Shown one piece after another: positions 46,890 to 55,959 of a stretch of 64,000 bases of DNA. Position numbers and translations under genes: made by a program. Numbering within the stretch: position 1 is the first letter of the stretch; each line of letters begins with the position of its first letter. The stretch comes from Nitrosomonas sp. (lineage in GTDB: Bacteria > Pseudomonadota > Gammaproteobacteria > Burkholderiales > Nitrosomonadaceae). The stretch spans positions 1 through 64,000 of the forward strand of contig JADKHF010000005.1 of the NCBI GenBank assembly GCA_016721865.1, given 5' to 3'. The notes under the pieces are model-generated. The model ran no database searches and was not told the origin of the DNA. It was given only the letters and a program-made list of their open reading frames with translations.

Positions 46890-47809
46890 TGATTGCGCAC
46901 AACTTTGACAATGACAAAGTTGCAGTACTGCTGGCGGCCGTTCTGCAGAGCGTGAAATATCTCCAAAGCGGGCAAGCTGTTCTGGACGCGCTGCGTAGAA
47001 GCGGCGTCGATGCCTATCCTTTTGATCCGGCAGAGCAAGCACTGGAAGAACTTTTACATCGAGGTTTCAATAGAGCATTTATCGCGCTGCACGGACGTTT
47101 TGGTGAAGATGGCACAATCCAGGGTGTGCTGGAATGGATGAGATTGCCTTATACCGGCAGCGGTGTCATGGCCAGTGCGCTGGCCATGGATAAATGGCGT
47201 ACCAAATTGATTTGGCAGGCAACGGGTATCCAATCGCCGCGTTATGAATTGTTGCGAGCTGACAGTAATTTTGAACAAGTCGCTGAAACCTTGGGATTAC
47301 CGCTGATTGTTAAACCAGCGCGGGAAGGATCCACGATTGGTTTGAGTAAAGTGCATCACCAGCAGGATTTGGCAGCAGCGTATCACTTGGCCGCACAGCA
47401 TGATGCTTTGGTGCTCGCTGAAGAATTTATTGCAGGAAAGGAATTAACGGTTGCTGTTCTGGGAGAAACACCGCTGCCAGTCGTGAGAATTGAAATTGCG
47501 GGCGAGCTTTATGATTATCAGGCTAAGTATTTCTCTAATGATACGAAATATTTCTGTCCCAGTGGCTTGTCGGCTGAATTGGAATCGGTAATCCAGAAAC
47601 AGGCATTGCGGGCTTATCAGGCGTTGGGATGTCAGGGCTGGGGAAGGATTGATTTGATCTTAAGTCAAACAAATCAACTTTATTTTCTGGAAGCGAATAC
47701 TTCACCTGGAATGACCAGCCACAGTTTGGTACCGATGGCGGCCAGAACAGCCGGGATTTCTTTTGAGGATCTGGTTTTGAGAATATTGGACTTGGCGCAT
47801 GTGGAATAA
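46889..47809 (+). CDS. ddl: D-alanine--D-alanine ligase
   Basis: Ddl makes the D-Ala-D-Ala dipeptide used by MurF. The 306-residue ATP-grasp protein starts at GTG 46889, immediately after murB. It has AFIALHGRFGEDGTIQGVLE, the serine loop PYTGSGVMASALAMDKWRTK, LPLIVKPAREGSTIGLSKV, LAEEFIAGKELTVAVLGE, YQAKYFSNDTKYFCP and YFLEANTSPGMTSHSLVPMA. It is an intact DdlB-type enzyme, and its end overlaps ftsQ by 11 bases. Confidence 0.97.
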   Translation: MIAHNFDNDKVAVLLAAVLQSVKYLQSGQAVLDALRRSGVDAYPFDPAEQALEELLHRGFNRAFIALHGRFGEDGTIQGVLEWMRLPYTGSGVMASALAMDKWRTKLIWQATGIQSPRYELLRADSNFEQVAETLGLPLIVKPAREGSTIGLSKVHHQQDLAAAYHLAAQHDALVLAEEFIAGKELTVAVLGETPLPVVRIEIAGELYDYQAKYFSNDTKYFCPSGLSAELESVIQKQALRAYQALGCQGWGRIDLILSQTNQLYFLEANTSPGMTSHSLVPMAARTAGISFEDLVLRILDLAHVE

Positions 47810-48569
47810 CCATCACGCATTGAATTTGTTATCCAAAACATTAGTTGCTCTGGTGACCATGGTGGTGTTGTATGCGGTCAGTTTACAGCTGATCAGGCCG
47901 CCGTTTTTCCAATCAAGGAAATTAATGAAGCTTATACAGGGAGCAGAAAGAAATACGGCGCTACAAAATATTACCCGTGAACAGATTGAACATCTGATCG
48001 GAAACGAAATTGAGGGAAATTTTATTTCGGTGAATCTGACCGCAGTGCGCGAAGCTTTTGTAAAATTACCCTGGGTACGGGAAGCAAAAGTAAAAAGGGA
48101 ATGGCCTCATGGTTTGCATGTGAAGCTTGAAGAGCATCAGGTATTGGCCTATTGGGGAAGTCATGCTTTGGTAAATACTTATGGTGAGGTATTCCGGGTT
48201 ACCGTAGATGTTGATCTGCCAAAATTTAATGGACCTAATGAAGCCAGTGCACAAGAAGTGGCACAGCAATATCGGCGTTTTAACAAAATACTGGGACCAT
48301 TGCATCAGCATATTTCGGAGATAAGCCTGACGCCACGCTATGCATGGCGTATTCAACTAAACACTGGGACAATACTGGAGTTGGGACGCAGTGAGATAGA
48401 AGAAAGACTTGTTCGCTATGTTTCAGTATATGACCATAGTATTGCTCGACTAAATCAGCAGGAGCCGTTGGCATATGTCGATTTGCGTTATCCAAATGGT
48501 TTTGCTATCCGCATGCCTGAAGTAATGCAGCATGTACCACGTAAATCTGGTACGAGGAGAGAAACGTGA
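47799..48569 (+). CDS. ftsQ: Cell division protein FtsQ
   Basis: FtsQ is the scaffold of the FtsQLB complex. The 256-residue product has a short cytoplasmic end, one membrane helix (LVALVTMVVLYAVSLQLI) and a POTRA domain (QNITREQIEHLIGNEIEGNF, FVKLPWVREAKVKREWPHG, LHVKLEEHQVLAYWG). The C-terminal beta domain has LTPRYAWRIQLNTGTILELG and PLAYVDLRYPNGFAIRMP. It lies between ddl and ftsA. Confidence 0.96.
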   Translation: MWNNHHALNLLSKTLVALVTMVVLYAVSLQLIRPPFFQSRKLMKLIQGAERNTALQNITREQIEHLIGNEIEGNFISVNLTAVREAFVKLPWVREAKVKREWPHGLHVKLEEHQVLAYWGSHALVNTYGEVFRVTVDVDLPKFNGPNEASAQEVAQQYRRFNKILGPLHQHISEISLTPRYAWRIQLNTGTILELGRSEIEERLVRYVSVYDHSIARLNQQEPLAYVDLRYPNGFAIRMPEVMQHVPRKSGTRRET

Positions 48570-48589
48570 GACCAGGGAGATGGAGCTAG

Positions 48590-49827
48590 ATGAATAAAGC
48601 GAGAGAAAATAGAAATCTGATTGTCGGTCTTGACATTGGCACATCAAAAATTGTGGCCATCGTCGCGGAAGTCCTTCCAGAAGGCGGTTTTGAGGTCATT
48701 GGTTTAGGCAGCCATCCCTCGCGTGGATTGAAAAAAGGGGTCGTGGCCAATATCGAGACAACAGTGAATGCGATTCAGCGGGCATTAGAAGAAGCTGAGT
48801 TGATGGCGGATTGCAAGATTCATGAGGTTTATACCGGATAGCCGGCAGTCATATCAAAGGATTTAATTCGGATGGCATGGTGCCCATCAAGGACAAGGAA
48901 GTTACTGAAAAAGACGTTGAACGGGTGATGGAAGCGGCAAAGGCTGTGAACATACCAGCGGATCAGCAAATTCTGCACATCCTGAATCAGGAATTCATTA
49001 TTGACGGTCAGGAAGATGTACGTGAACCAGTGGGTATGAGCGGCATACGACTGGAAGTAAAAGTGCATATTGTGACCGGTGCAGTATCTGCCGCTCAGAA
49101 CATCGTAAAATGTGTCCATCGATGCGGCCTGGAAGTTAGAGATTTAATATTACAACCATTGGCGTCAGCAATGGCTGTGTTGTCCGAAGATGAAAAAGAT
49201 CTGGGTGTCTGCTTAGTGGATATTGGCGGAGGAACGACAGATATCGCGGTATTTACACATGGGGCAATCCGGCATACCGCAGTCATTCCGATCGCAGGAG
49301 ATCAAATAACGAATGATATTGCGATGGCATTACGCACCCCGACTAAGAGTGCTGAAGATATCAAGTGTCGCTACGGATGCGCATTAAGGAGTCTTGCCGA
49401 TACCCGGGAGATGGTAGAAGTTCCGGATGTGGGTAATCGAGGCTCACGCCAGCTGTCCAAGCAGACATTGGCTGAAGTGATTGAGCCGCGCGCGGAGGAA
49501 CTCTACTGTCTGGTGCAAGCTGAGTTACGCCGCAGCGGGTTTGAAGAATTACTTTCATCAGGAATCGTAATAACGGGCGGATCTGCCTCATTACGCGGCA
49601 TGGTGGAATTGGGCGAAGAGATTTTTCACATGCCAGTGCGATTAGGCTTGCCCAATTATCATGGCAATGTAAAGGAAGTGATCCATACCCCTCGGTACGC
49701 TACAGGTATTGGTTTAATTCTAGCCGGTATCGAGCAGATGCAGCACCAGCAGGGTTCAAGAATGCAGGGAGGTTCTGCCAAGCAGATCCTTTCTAAAATG
49801 AAGGGATGGTTTCAGAGAAATTTTTAA
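48590..49827 (+). CDS. ftsA: Cell division protein FtsA (frameshift near 48836-48842)
   Basis: FtsA is the actin-like membrane tether of the Z ring. The first frame has the phosphate loop NLIVGLDIGTSKIVAIVAEV and ends IHEVYTG. Adding a base gives IAGSHIKGFNSDGMVPIKDK, which leads into the second frame: SGIRLEVKVHIVTGAVSAA, CLVDIGGGTTDIAVFTHGAI, PIAGDQITNDIAMALRTP and GIVITGGSASLRGMVELGEE. The amphipathic C-terminal helix is KQILSKMKGWFQRNF. Restored length is about 412 residues. It lies directly before ftsZ. Confidence 0.96.
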
Positions 49828-49895
49828 TTAGAAATTTCAAGGGTTGTATTAGCAGTCAAGCGGCTTTAATTTCAATGTACTAAAGGAGAAACATT

Positions 49896-51048
49896 ATGTT
49901 CGAAATCATGAATAACGATACTCAAGAGGCAGTCATCAAAGTTGTTGGTGTTGGTGGTTGCGGAAGCAATGCAGTGGATCATATGATCCAGAATGGCATG
50001 CAAGGCGTTGAGTTCATCAGTATGAATACTGATGCGCAGGCATTGAAAGGTAATAAAGCGCCAACGATATTGCAACTGGGTACGGGTATTACCAAAGGAC
50101 TGGGTGCAGGGGCAAATCCTGAAATCGGACGTGAAGCCGCGCTTGAAGATCGTGACCGGATTGCAGAGCTGATTCAAGGTGCGGATATGCTGTTTATCAC
50201 TGCAGGGATGGGGGGCGGAACAGGAACAGGTGCAGCGCCAGTTGTAGCGCAGGTTGCCAAGGAAATGGGTATTTTAACCGTAGCTGTCGTCAGTAAGCCA
50301 TTTGCATTTGAAGGAAAACGTCTTGTGGCTGCTAAGGCTGGAATGGAAGCACTCTCTCAGCATGTTGATTCACTGATCGTGATCCCTAACGATAAGCTCA
50401 TGATGGTATTAGGTAATGATATCTCCATGCTGGATGCATTTAAAGCGGCCAATGATGTGCTTTATGGTGCAGTAGCCGGTATCGCGGAAGTCATTAATTG
50501 TCCGGGGTTTGGTTAACGTCGACTTTGCCGACGTCAAAACCGTGATGTCAGAAATGGGTATGGCGATGATGGGATCAGCGATGGCTATGGGCGTTGATCG
50601 CGCTCGTGTTGCAGCAGAACGTGCAGTTTCAAGTCCACTGTTAGAAGATATTTCCTTGGCTGGTGCGCGCGGTATCTTGGTAAACATTACGGCCAGTCAA
50701 TCACTGAAAATGCGCGAAGTGCATGAAGTGATGAATACGATTAAAGATCTCACAGCTGATGATGCCACAATTATTGTGGGCACAGTCATTGATGAAAATA
50801 TGGCGGATAATTTGCGCGTGACCATGGTTGCTACCGGGCTTGGCAGTTTAGTCAGCCAAAGCCAGAATACACCATTGACTGTTATACATAACCGTACTGG
50901 AACCGATGACAGGGATTCGGTTTTTTCAACAGAAGAGCCAGCAGTAATGCGTACCGGAAGAAGAAGCAATGCCACAGTGGCAGCGATGCGTCAATCCGGT
51001 GTTGATCCAATGGATATACCGGCCTTCTTGAGAAGGCAAGCGGATTAA
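49896..51048 (+). CDS. ftsZ: Cell division protein FtsZ (frameshift in GGGG 50504-50507)
   Basis: FtsZ is the tubulin-like GTPase of the division ring. The start is set by AAAGGAGAAAC before ATG 49896. The first frame has IKVVGVGGCGSNAVDHMIQ, FISMNTDAQAL, the GTP loop AGMGGGTGTGAAPVVAQVAK and VDSLIVIPNDKLM. It then ends at PGFG. Removing one G from the run gives PGLVNVDFADVKTVMSEMG, continuing to the conserved C-terminal peptide DPMDIPAFLRRQAD. Restored length is about 384 residues, normal. No lpxC follows; a hairpin ends the cluster. Confidence 0.97.
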
Positions 51049-51072
51049 TTTGATTAAGTTGAAAGCACTCTC

Positions 51073-51102
51073 ACAGCCCTGTTGGTAGATAAACAGGGCT
51101 GT
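51073..51102 (+). terminator. Hairpin ending the dcw cluster
   Basis: The 11-base perfect arms ACAGCCCTGTT (51073-51083) and AACAGGGCTGT (51092-51102) have an 8-base loop, 25 bases past ftsZ. The following bases (CCGTCCTTGC) are not a clear U tract, so efficiency is uncertain. Confidence 0.65.
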
Positions 51103-51239
51103 CCGTCCTTGCAAGTGATTGAACGAAAATTGCCAGAGGCTCAATAGAAATACAGATTGTCTAATAGTTTTTAATACCTTCTATTCTGATCAGTTTTCCA
51201 TATGGCTATCAGTAGCTCTGTCCATAGTAATAGATCCAC

Positions 51240-51410
51240 AACTCATAGTCGCGTGTACCGCATCAAGGATAATGACTACTTGCAAGCACGAGCAGAAAAC
51301 CGCGCCAGCAACCGTGCGCAATTGGTCTAGCGAGCGAATTTTTGTTGTGGGGCATCCATGAAACGGAAGAAAGCGATCAAAAGAAAGGCAGTTGGGCGCG
51401 GAATTTTTAC
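51240..51410 (+). pseudogene. Second, decayed DUF748 C-terminal remnant
   Basis: The plus strand reads YRIKDNDYLQARAENRA, then in a shifted frame VRNWSSERIFVVG, then HETEESDQKKGSWARNF. These parallel the C-terminal remnant at 22031-22360 (ARNWLVEKGEISTKRIFIVD, HESKESDQRKGSWAEF). The DNA GAAAGCGATCA and AAAGGCAGTTGGGCG is shared. The copy has an internal deletion after the tryptophan and several frame breaks, so it is dead. It lies between the dcw terminator and the IS630 element. Confidence 0.6.
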
Positions 51411-51477
51411 TAAAATTATAGAAACAGTATTCTTCATCCTCGCACGGAAACGCATCTTGACCAATAACACGACAAAC

Positions 51478-52659
51478 TAGTAGTCAGTCACGTTGAAAAA
51501 CGTGGATACAAACGCGCCAGTTTGCGACGAGCATCCTGAGAGGTGAAGCGCCAATTGACGGGAGCAGTTTTGGCATTGCGGGCATTGACATTTGCCTCTA
51601 CTTACGGCGCAGATGATTTTTGTCTGGAATGCGTTGTGTCAAACACATTAGACAATACAGCCAGTTCGATTTCGGCAATGTTCAACCAACGCCATGCTTG
51701 GGGGGTAATGGAATTCCAGTCTTCGCGCCAAATCGTGCGCTTGTTCGACTGGAAAGGCCCCAGGGATCCGATTTTGTGGGTGTTAAGGTTATCCAAAATC
51801 ACTCGAATAACACTGGCCTGCGGATAACATCGGCAATGGCTGCACTGGGCAACTCCCGGTGCGCCGGTCGGTGATATCAACCTGGCGAAAGCCGCGCTTA
51901 GGCTCACAAATCATCATCAAGTCACAGACACCTTTACGCTCGTACTCGGTATCATAAGCGCCGGTGTACCCGGCTTGTGTGAAGTGGCTCACCACCCGGC
52001 GATGAGTTGCTGGGACTTTCATCGAAACAGACAACCGGACGCATCGGATCATAAGGTTCTTCATACAGGTCGAGAACATCTTCCATCGCCGCCACAAAGT
52101 CGGAGCGGACCTCTGGGATGCACCATTCCTGCTTTTGCCAGGGTTTAGCGTGTTTTTTAAAAGCTACGAATGGTTTCGTAACTGCAGGAATCGACGTAAT
52201 TTAATTCCACTACTTTGTCCGCCAGCAGGCGCAGTGTCCAGTGGTTATGGCCATCGGGCGCATCGCTGCAGGCCACCGCAATGAGGTGAGCTGCTTGTTT
52301 ATCGCTGAGTTTTGGTGCCTTGCCGGGACGCGGATGATCTTTCAAGGCCGATTCCGGCCCTTCTTCCACGCAGCGCTGTCGCGTCTTTGCCACCATCGAT
52401 GGCGAGACATTCAGCGCATCTATAATGTCTTTGTCTCGCGAACCCTCAGCAGCCTTGAGCAGAATGCGGGCGCGTGTTTGGCTGCGTGCAGCGTTCTTGC
52501 CTTTTTGCACTACGGCTTGCAAGATTTGTCTTTCATCATCACTCAGATTAACTTTGTATTTAATGGCAGGCATGGTAGGTTTCTCTCACAACAAAAACCT
52601 CTTAATAACACACTTTAAGATTATCTGACATCATTTTGTTTTTTAATGACTGACTACTA
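51478..52659. mobile_element. IS630-family insertion sequence with TA target duplication
   Basis: The element runs from 51480 to 52657. It begins GTAGTCAGTCA and ends TGACTGACTAC, exact inverted ends, and is flanked by TA at 51478-51479 and 52658-52659, the target duplication used by IS630/Tc1-type elements. It carries one degraded transposase gene on the minus strand. Size about 1178 bp. Confidence 0.88.
51480..52573 (-). pseudogene. IS630-family transposase, broken by several frameshifts and small deletions
   Basis: The N-terminal 138 residues from ATG 52573 are intact: LSDDERQILQAVVQKGKNAA, DIIDALNVSPSMVAKTRQRC (helix-turn-helix), ALKDHPRPGKAPKLSDKQAA and DGHNHWTLRLLADKVVELNY. After SYETIRS the frame breaks in an A/T run. 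Other frames then give WQKQEWCIPEVRSDFVAAME and RPVVCFDESP (first DDE Asp), ERKGVCDLMMICEPKRGFRQ, then ASVIRVILDNLNTH (second Asp) and ITPQAWRWLNIAEIELAVLS (the Glu). The end is KTAPVNWRFTSQDARRKLAR. At least three breaks, and a missing piece after CFDESP, mean it cannot be active as read. Confidence 0.85.
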
Positions 52660-53223
52660 GTGTAGCAACTCAAGAAGTTTTTGAACTAATTTACGAGTTG
52701 CTAACGCGTCCGCTAGAGCTGTGTGTCGATCACCCTCAGAAATTTTTATTCCGAAGTATTCAAATGCACCATCAGAACTTAGAGCGGACTCCGGTATATG
52801 GCCATTGAGACACAGCAGATATAGCATCGTGTGCGTATCTAACGCTCTGTGAGAAATTCTCGGAAGCTCATTTTTCCCCGCAAGAAAAGCTAGCTTACGC
52901 ATAAATGCTATATCAAATCCAACATTGTGACCAATAGCAGTTACGCATCCCTGTCCGAAGGTTTGATTGAGATATTGCTCAATCTTCTCAAACGCAACAA
53001 CGGCAGGGACTGCTTTTTCATTCCAATCAGAGGCGAATTTATTAAAATTTTCCTTGGCAAATTGACTCCACTGAATCTCATGTGGCCGAACATACACAAC
53101 ACAAGGAGGCGCAGGTAGAATTAGCGGAACTATGGCAACAGAAAGCACTTCATGCTGGAATGGATTAATTCCGCTAGTCTCGAGGTCAATGACTACAAGA
53201 TTATTACTTAAAGGATTGATCAT
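52657..53223 (-). CDS. DnaQ-like DEDDh 3'-5' exonuclease family protein
   Basis: The 188-residue single-domain protein has ExoI LVVIDLETSGINPFQHEV (Asp12, Glu14), ExoII AIGHNVGFDIAFMRKLAF and ExoIII GDRHTALADALATRKLVQKL (H and D), the full DEDDh set. There is no polymerase or GIY-YIG partner domain. The start ATG overlaps the stop of the upstream membrane-protein frame by four bases (ATGA), so translation is coupled. Its TAG stop is formed at the IS630 boundary. The DNA is visibly more AT-rich than ettA nearby, suggesting transfer. It may act on DNA or small RNA; I cannot tell which. Confidence 0.85.
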   Translation of the reverse strand: MINPLSNNLVVIDLETSGINPFQHEVLSVAIVPLILPAPPCVVYVRPHEIQWSQFAKENFNKFASDWNEKAVPAVVAFEKIEQYLNQTFGQGCVTAIGHNVGFDIAFMRKLAFLAGKNELPRISHRALDTHTMLYLLCLNGHIPESALSSDGAFEYFGIKISEGDRHTALADALATRKLVQKLLELLH

Positions 53224-53837
53224 TTCTTTGGGGCATGCAAAAGTGAATAGGTTTCCGTAACGATTGAATTACCAAACAGAAGCCAGTTATACAAGTAGCT
53301 CCCAGAAAAACCCCACACCAAGATAAGGGAGCCGATGGGTAGCGAAATCAAGTATAGCCAATGCGGCTGTGTGCAATAAAAATACAGCGTTACTAATCCT
53401 CCGAGAATACCAAGTAGTGAAAACCAGAAGAGAAGCGTACTAGCTGTAGTTATCGATCTGTGAAGGGTGTATTTGTTTTGATAAGTAGTAACGAGTGAGC
53501 GCGATAAGTTTTGAGCCAAGTAAATTCTAAAAACTGGAAAAAGTGAACTCCATGTTAACTCGACATCTTTCGGGGAAAAGTCCTTCTGTATAACTTTTTA
53601 CCAAAGAAAAATGAGAGGGATAGCAACGAAGATTCTTCCCTCAAGACTTAATGCATCTATCAGATGCGGTAAAGCCTGAATCGTGAATTCTGGAATACCA
53701 TTGTTAGTCCAAATTGGCACAAGAGAACCAAGTGCAAACCATAGCAGAAGAACAAAAATATTAAATATGACCCCCGGCAACAATATGCCGAAAAAGTCAT
53801 AGCTAAGATTAGTCAATTTCGCTATCAATTCATCCAT
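53220..53837 (-). CDS. Small multi-pass membrane protein, interrupted by an in-frame stop at 53598-53600
   Basis: Two frames, 53837-53598 (79 residues, from ATG) and 53519-53220 (99 residues, from TTG), are in the same phase and separated only by a TAA and 26 sense codons. The first part has LSYDFFGILLPGVIFNIFVL and ends IPLIFLW. The second has YLAQNLSRSLVTTYQNKYTL, then helices TLLFWFSLLGILGGLVTLYF and LYLISLPIGSLILVWGFSGS. The simplest reading is one protein of about 205 residues with four membrane helices, broken by a nonsense change or a small deletion. No family is recognised. It is coupled to the exonuclease gene. Confidence 0.55.
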
Positions 53838-53943
53838 AATCCCTCAGTTACTATCGGTATTTAAATAAGTTTATCTCTGATAAATTACTGAAGAACACAA
53901 ACTTTTATTCTAGACTTTTCTTTAAGCTTTACATCCATGACAC

Positions 53944-55608
53944 TCACCGGCTAATCGGCTTGAACCGTATCCGTTTCGGTTTTGCGCCTTCCTCACCCAG
54001 GCGTTTTTTCTTGTCGGCTTCGTATTCCTGATAGTTGCCGTTGAAGAAGGTCCATTGTGATTCGCCTTCGGCGGCGAGGATGTGCGTGGCGATGCGGTCG
54101 AGAAACCAGCGGTCGTGCGAGATGACCAGTACGCAACCGGCAAATTCCAGCAGCGCATCTTCCAGTGCGCGCAGGGTTTCCACGTCGAGATCGTTGGAGG
54201 GTTCGTCGAGCAGCAGCACGTTACCGCCGGAAATCAGTGTTTGCGCCAGGTGTATGCGGCCGCGTTCGCCGCCGGATAATTGGCCGATGATTTTTTGCTG
54301 ATCGCCGCCTTTGAAGTTAAAGCGTCCCAAGTAAGCACGTGCCGGGGTCGTGTATTTGCCCACGACCAGGAGGTCGTTGCCGCCGGAGATGGCATCGAAC
54401 ACGGTCTTGTCGTTTTGCAGCGAATCGCGCGCCTGATCGACGTGCGCTATCTGGACCGTGTGACCGATTTTAACTTCGCCGGAATCCGGTTGTTCCTTGC
54501 CGGTAATCAGCTTGAACAGAGTAGATTTACCCGCGCCGTTCGGGCCGATAATACCGACAATCGCGCCCGGCGGCACGATGAAGCTGAGATTTTCGATCAG
54601 CAAGCGGTCGCCAAAGGATTTGGAGACGCCGTTAAACTCAATGACTTCGTTACCCAGGCGCTCGCCGACGGGAATGAAAATTTCCTGGGTTTCATTGCGT
54701 TTCTGATATTCCTGCGAATTGAGTTCTTCAAAGCGGGCGATACGCGCTTTGGATTTCGCCTGGCGTCCTTTCGGATTTTGCCGCACCCACTCCAGCTCTT
54801 TCTTCATCGATTTCATATGTTCATCGATCTGCTTGTTTTCCTGCTCTAGCCGCGCTTCTTTCTGTTCCAGCCAGTTGGAATAATTACCTTTCCACGGAAT
54901 GCCATGACCGCGGTCGAGTTCCAGAATCCATTCAGCCGCGTTGTCGAGGAAGTAGCGATCGTGGGTCACTGCCACCACGGTACCGGGGAAGCGTACCAGG
55001 AATTGTTCCAGCCATTCCACCGATTCGGCATCCAGGTGGTTGGTCGGCTCGTCCAGCAATAACATATCCGGTTTTTCCAGCAACAGCTTGCACAGCGCGA
55101 CGCGGCGTTTTTCACCGCCGGAAAGATTTTTGGTCACCGCATCCCACGGGGGTAAACGCAGTGCATCGGCGGCTATCTCCATCTGGTTTGAGGTATCGCT
55201 GCCAGCAGTTGCCAGAATGGCTTCCAGCCGAGCTTGTTCGGTTGCCAATGCGTCAAAGTCGGCGTCTTCTTCGGCATAAGCGGCGTACACTTCGTCCAGC
55301 TTTTTCTGTGCCTGCATCACCTCGCCCAAGGATTCTTCCACCTCCTGGCGCACGGTGGATTCGGGATTCAATTGCGGTTCTTGCGGCAGATAACCGATGC
55401 GAATGTTGGGCAGGCGCTGCACCTCACCGTCAAATTCCTTATCCACACCAGCCATGATGCGCAGCACGGTGGACTTACCGGAGCCATTCAATCCGAGCAA
55501 ACCGATTTTTGCACCGGGGAAAAAGCTGAGCGAAATATCTTTGATAATTTGACGCTTGGGAGGAACTATTTTGCTCACGTGGAGCATAGACATTACATAT
55601 TGAGCCAT
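53944..55608 (-). CDS. ettA: Energy-dependent translational throttle protein EttA (ABC-F ATPase)
   Basis: EttA binds the ribosomal E site and gates elongation according to the ATP/ADP ratio. The 554-residue protein has two ATP-binding cassettes without membrane parts: GLLGLNGSGKSTVLRIMAG with LSGGEKRRVALCKLLLEKPD and LLLDEPTNHLDAESV, and GIIGPNGAGKSTLFKLITG with LSGGERGRIHLAQTL and LLLDEPSNDLDVETL. The EttA-type linker and arm (NWLEQKEARLEQENKQIDEH, ELEWVRQNPKGRQAKSKAR) are intact, and the length matches E. coli EttA. It is monocistronic as far as can be seen; DUF2835 starts upstream on the same strand. Confidence 0.97.
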   Translation of the reverse strand: MAQYVMSMLHVSKIVPPKRQIIKDISLSFFPGAKIGLLGLNGSGKSTVLRIMAGVDKEFDGEVQRLPNIRIGYLPQEPQLNPESTVRQEVEESLGEVMQAQKKLDEVYAAYAEEDADFDALATEQARLEAILATAGSDTSNQMEIAADALRLPPWDAVTKNLSGGEKRRVALCKLLLEKPDMLLLDEPTNHLDAESVEWLEQFLVRFPGTVVAVTHDRYFLDNAAEWILELDRGHGIPWKGNYSNWLEQKEARLEQENKQIDEHMKSMKKELEWVRQNPKGRQAKSKARIARFEELNSQEYQKRNETQEIFIPVGERLGNEVIEFNGVSKSFGDRLLIENLSFIVPPGAIVGIIGPNGAGKSTLFKLITGKEQPDSGEVKIGHTVQIAHVDQARDSLQNDKTVFDAISGGNDLLVVGKYTTPARAYLGRFNFKGGDQQKIIGQLSGGERGRIHLAQTLISGGNVLLLDEPSNDLDVETLRALEDALLEFAGCVLVISHDRWFLDRIATHILAAEGESQWTFFNGNYQEYEADKKKRLGEEGAKPKRIRFKPISR

Positions 55609-55695
55609 GGGTTTAATCTTTGTTTGATAGGTAAAAATTGATAAATAGAGAGTTTAACGCACGTCTTCCGGCAATGAAAGCCAATCCGGCGTAGA

Positions 55696-55929
55696 TTAGG
55701 GCCAGTCGTTGATGCGGTTGATCGACACAAATTTATGATTTTCATCGAGAACCAGTTCAAACGTTCCATACACACCATTACTTTGCACCACTGAACGTAA
55801 AATATTGGCGGGAAACTGAATGATGCGCCCATCGGTGGTTTTCGCCACAACGGCGTCAACTTCTCCCCCGTAATAGTATAAGAGCTGGTGGTGAGGAATT
55901 TTCAGAACAACGTGTAAACGCTGATGCAT
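55696..55929 (-). CDS. DUF2835 family protein
   Basis: The 77-residue product from ATG 55929 reads RLHVVLKIPHHQLLYYYGGE then VDAVVAKTTDGRIIQFPANI, LRSVVQSNGVYGTFELVLDE and FVSINRI. This fits DUF2835, a small all-beta family of unknown function in gamma- and betaproteobacteria. An in-frame TTG at 55950 would add seven residues but overlaps a poly-T stretch next to the rluF-like stop, so the ATG is preferred. It lies between the pseudouridine synthase and ettA genes on the same strand. Confidence 0.82.
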   Translation of the reverse strand: MHQRLHVVLKIPHHQLLYYYGGEVDAVVAKTTDGRIIQFPANILRSVVQSNGVYGTFELVLDENHKFVSINRINDWP

Positions 55930-55959
55930 GCGATAACCTGATTTTTTCAAAAAAAACCG

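Noticed and set aside
54280..54849. 189-residue plus-strand frame opposite ettA
   Set aside because: It is a shadow of the ettA coding frame, which has all ABC-F motifs.
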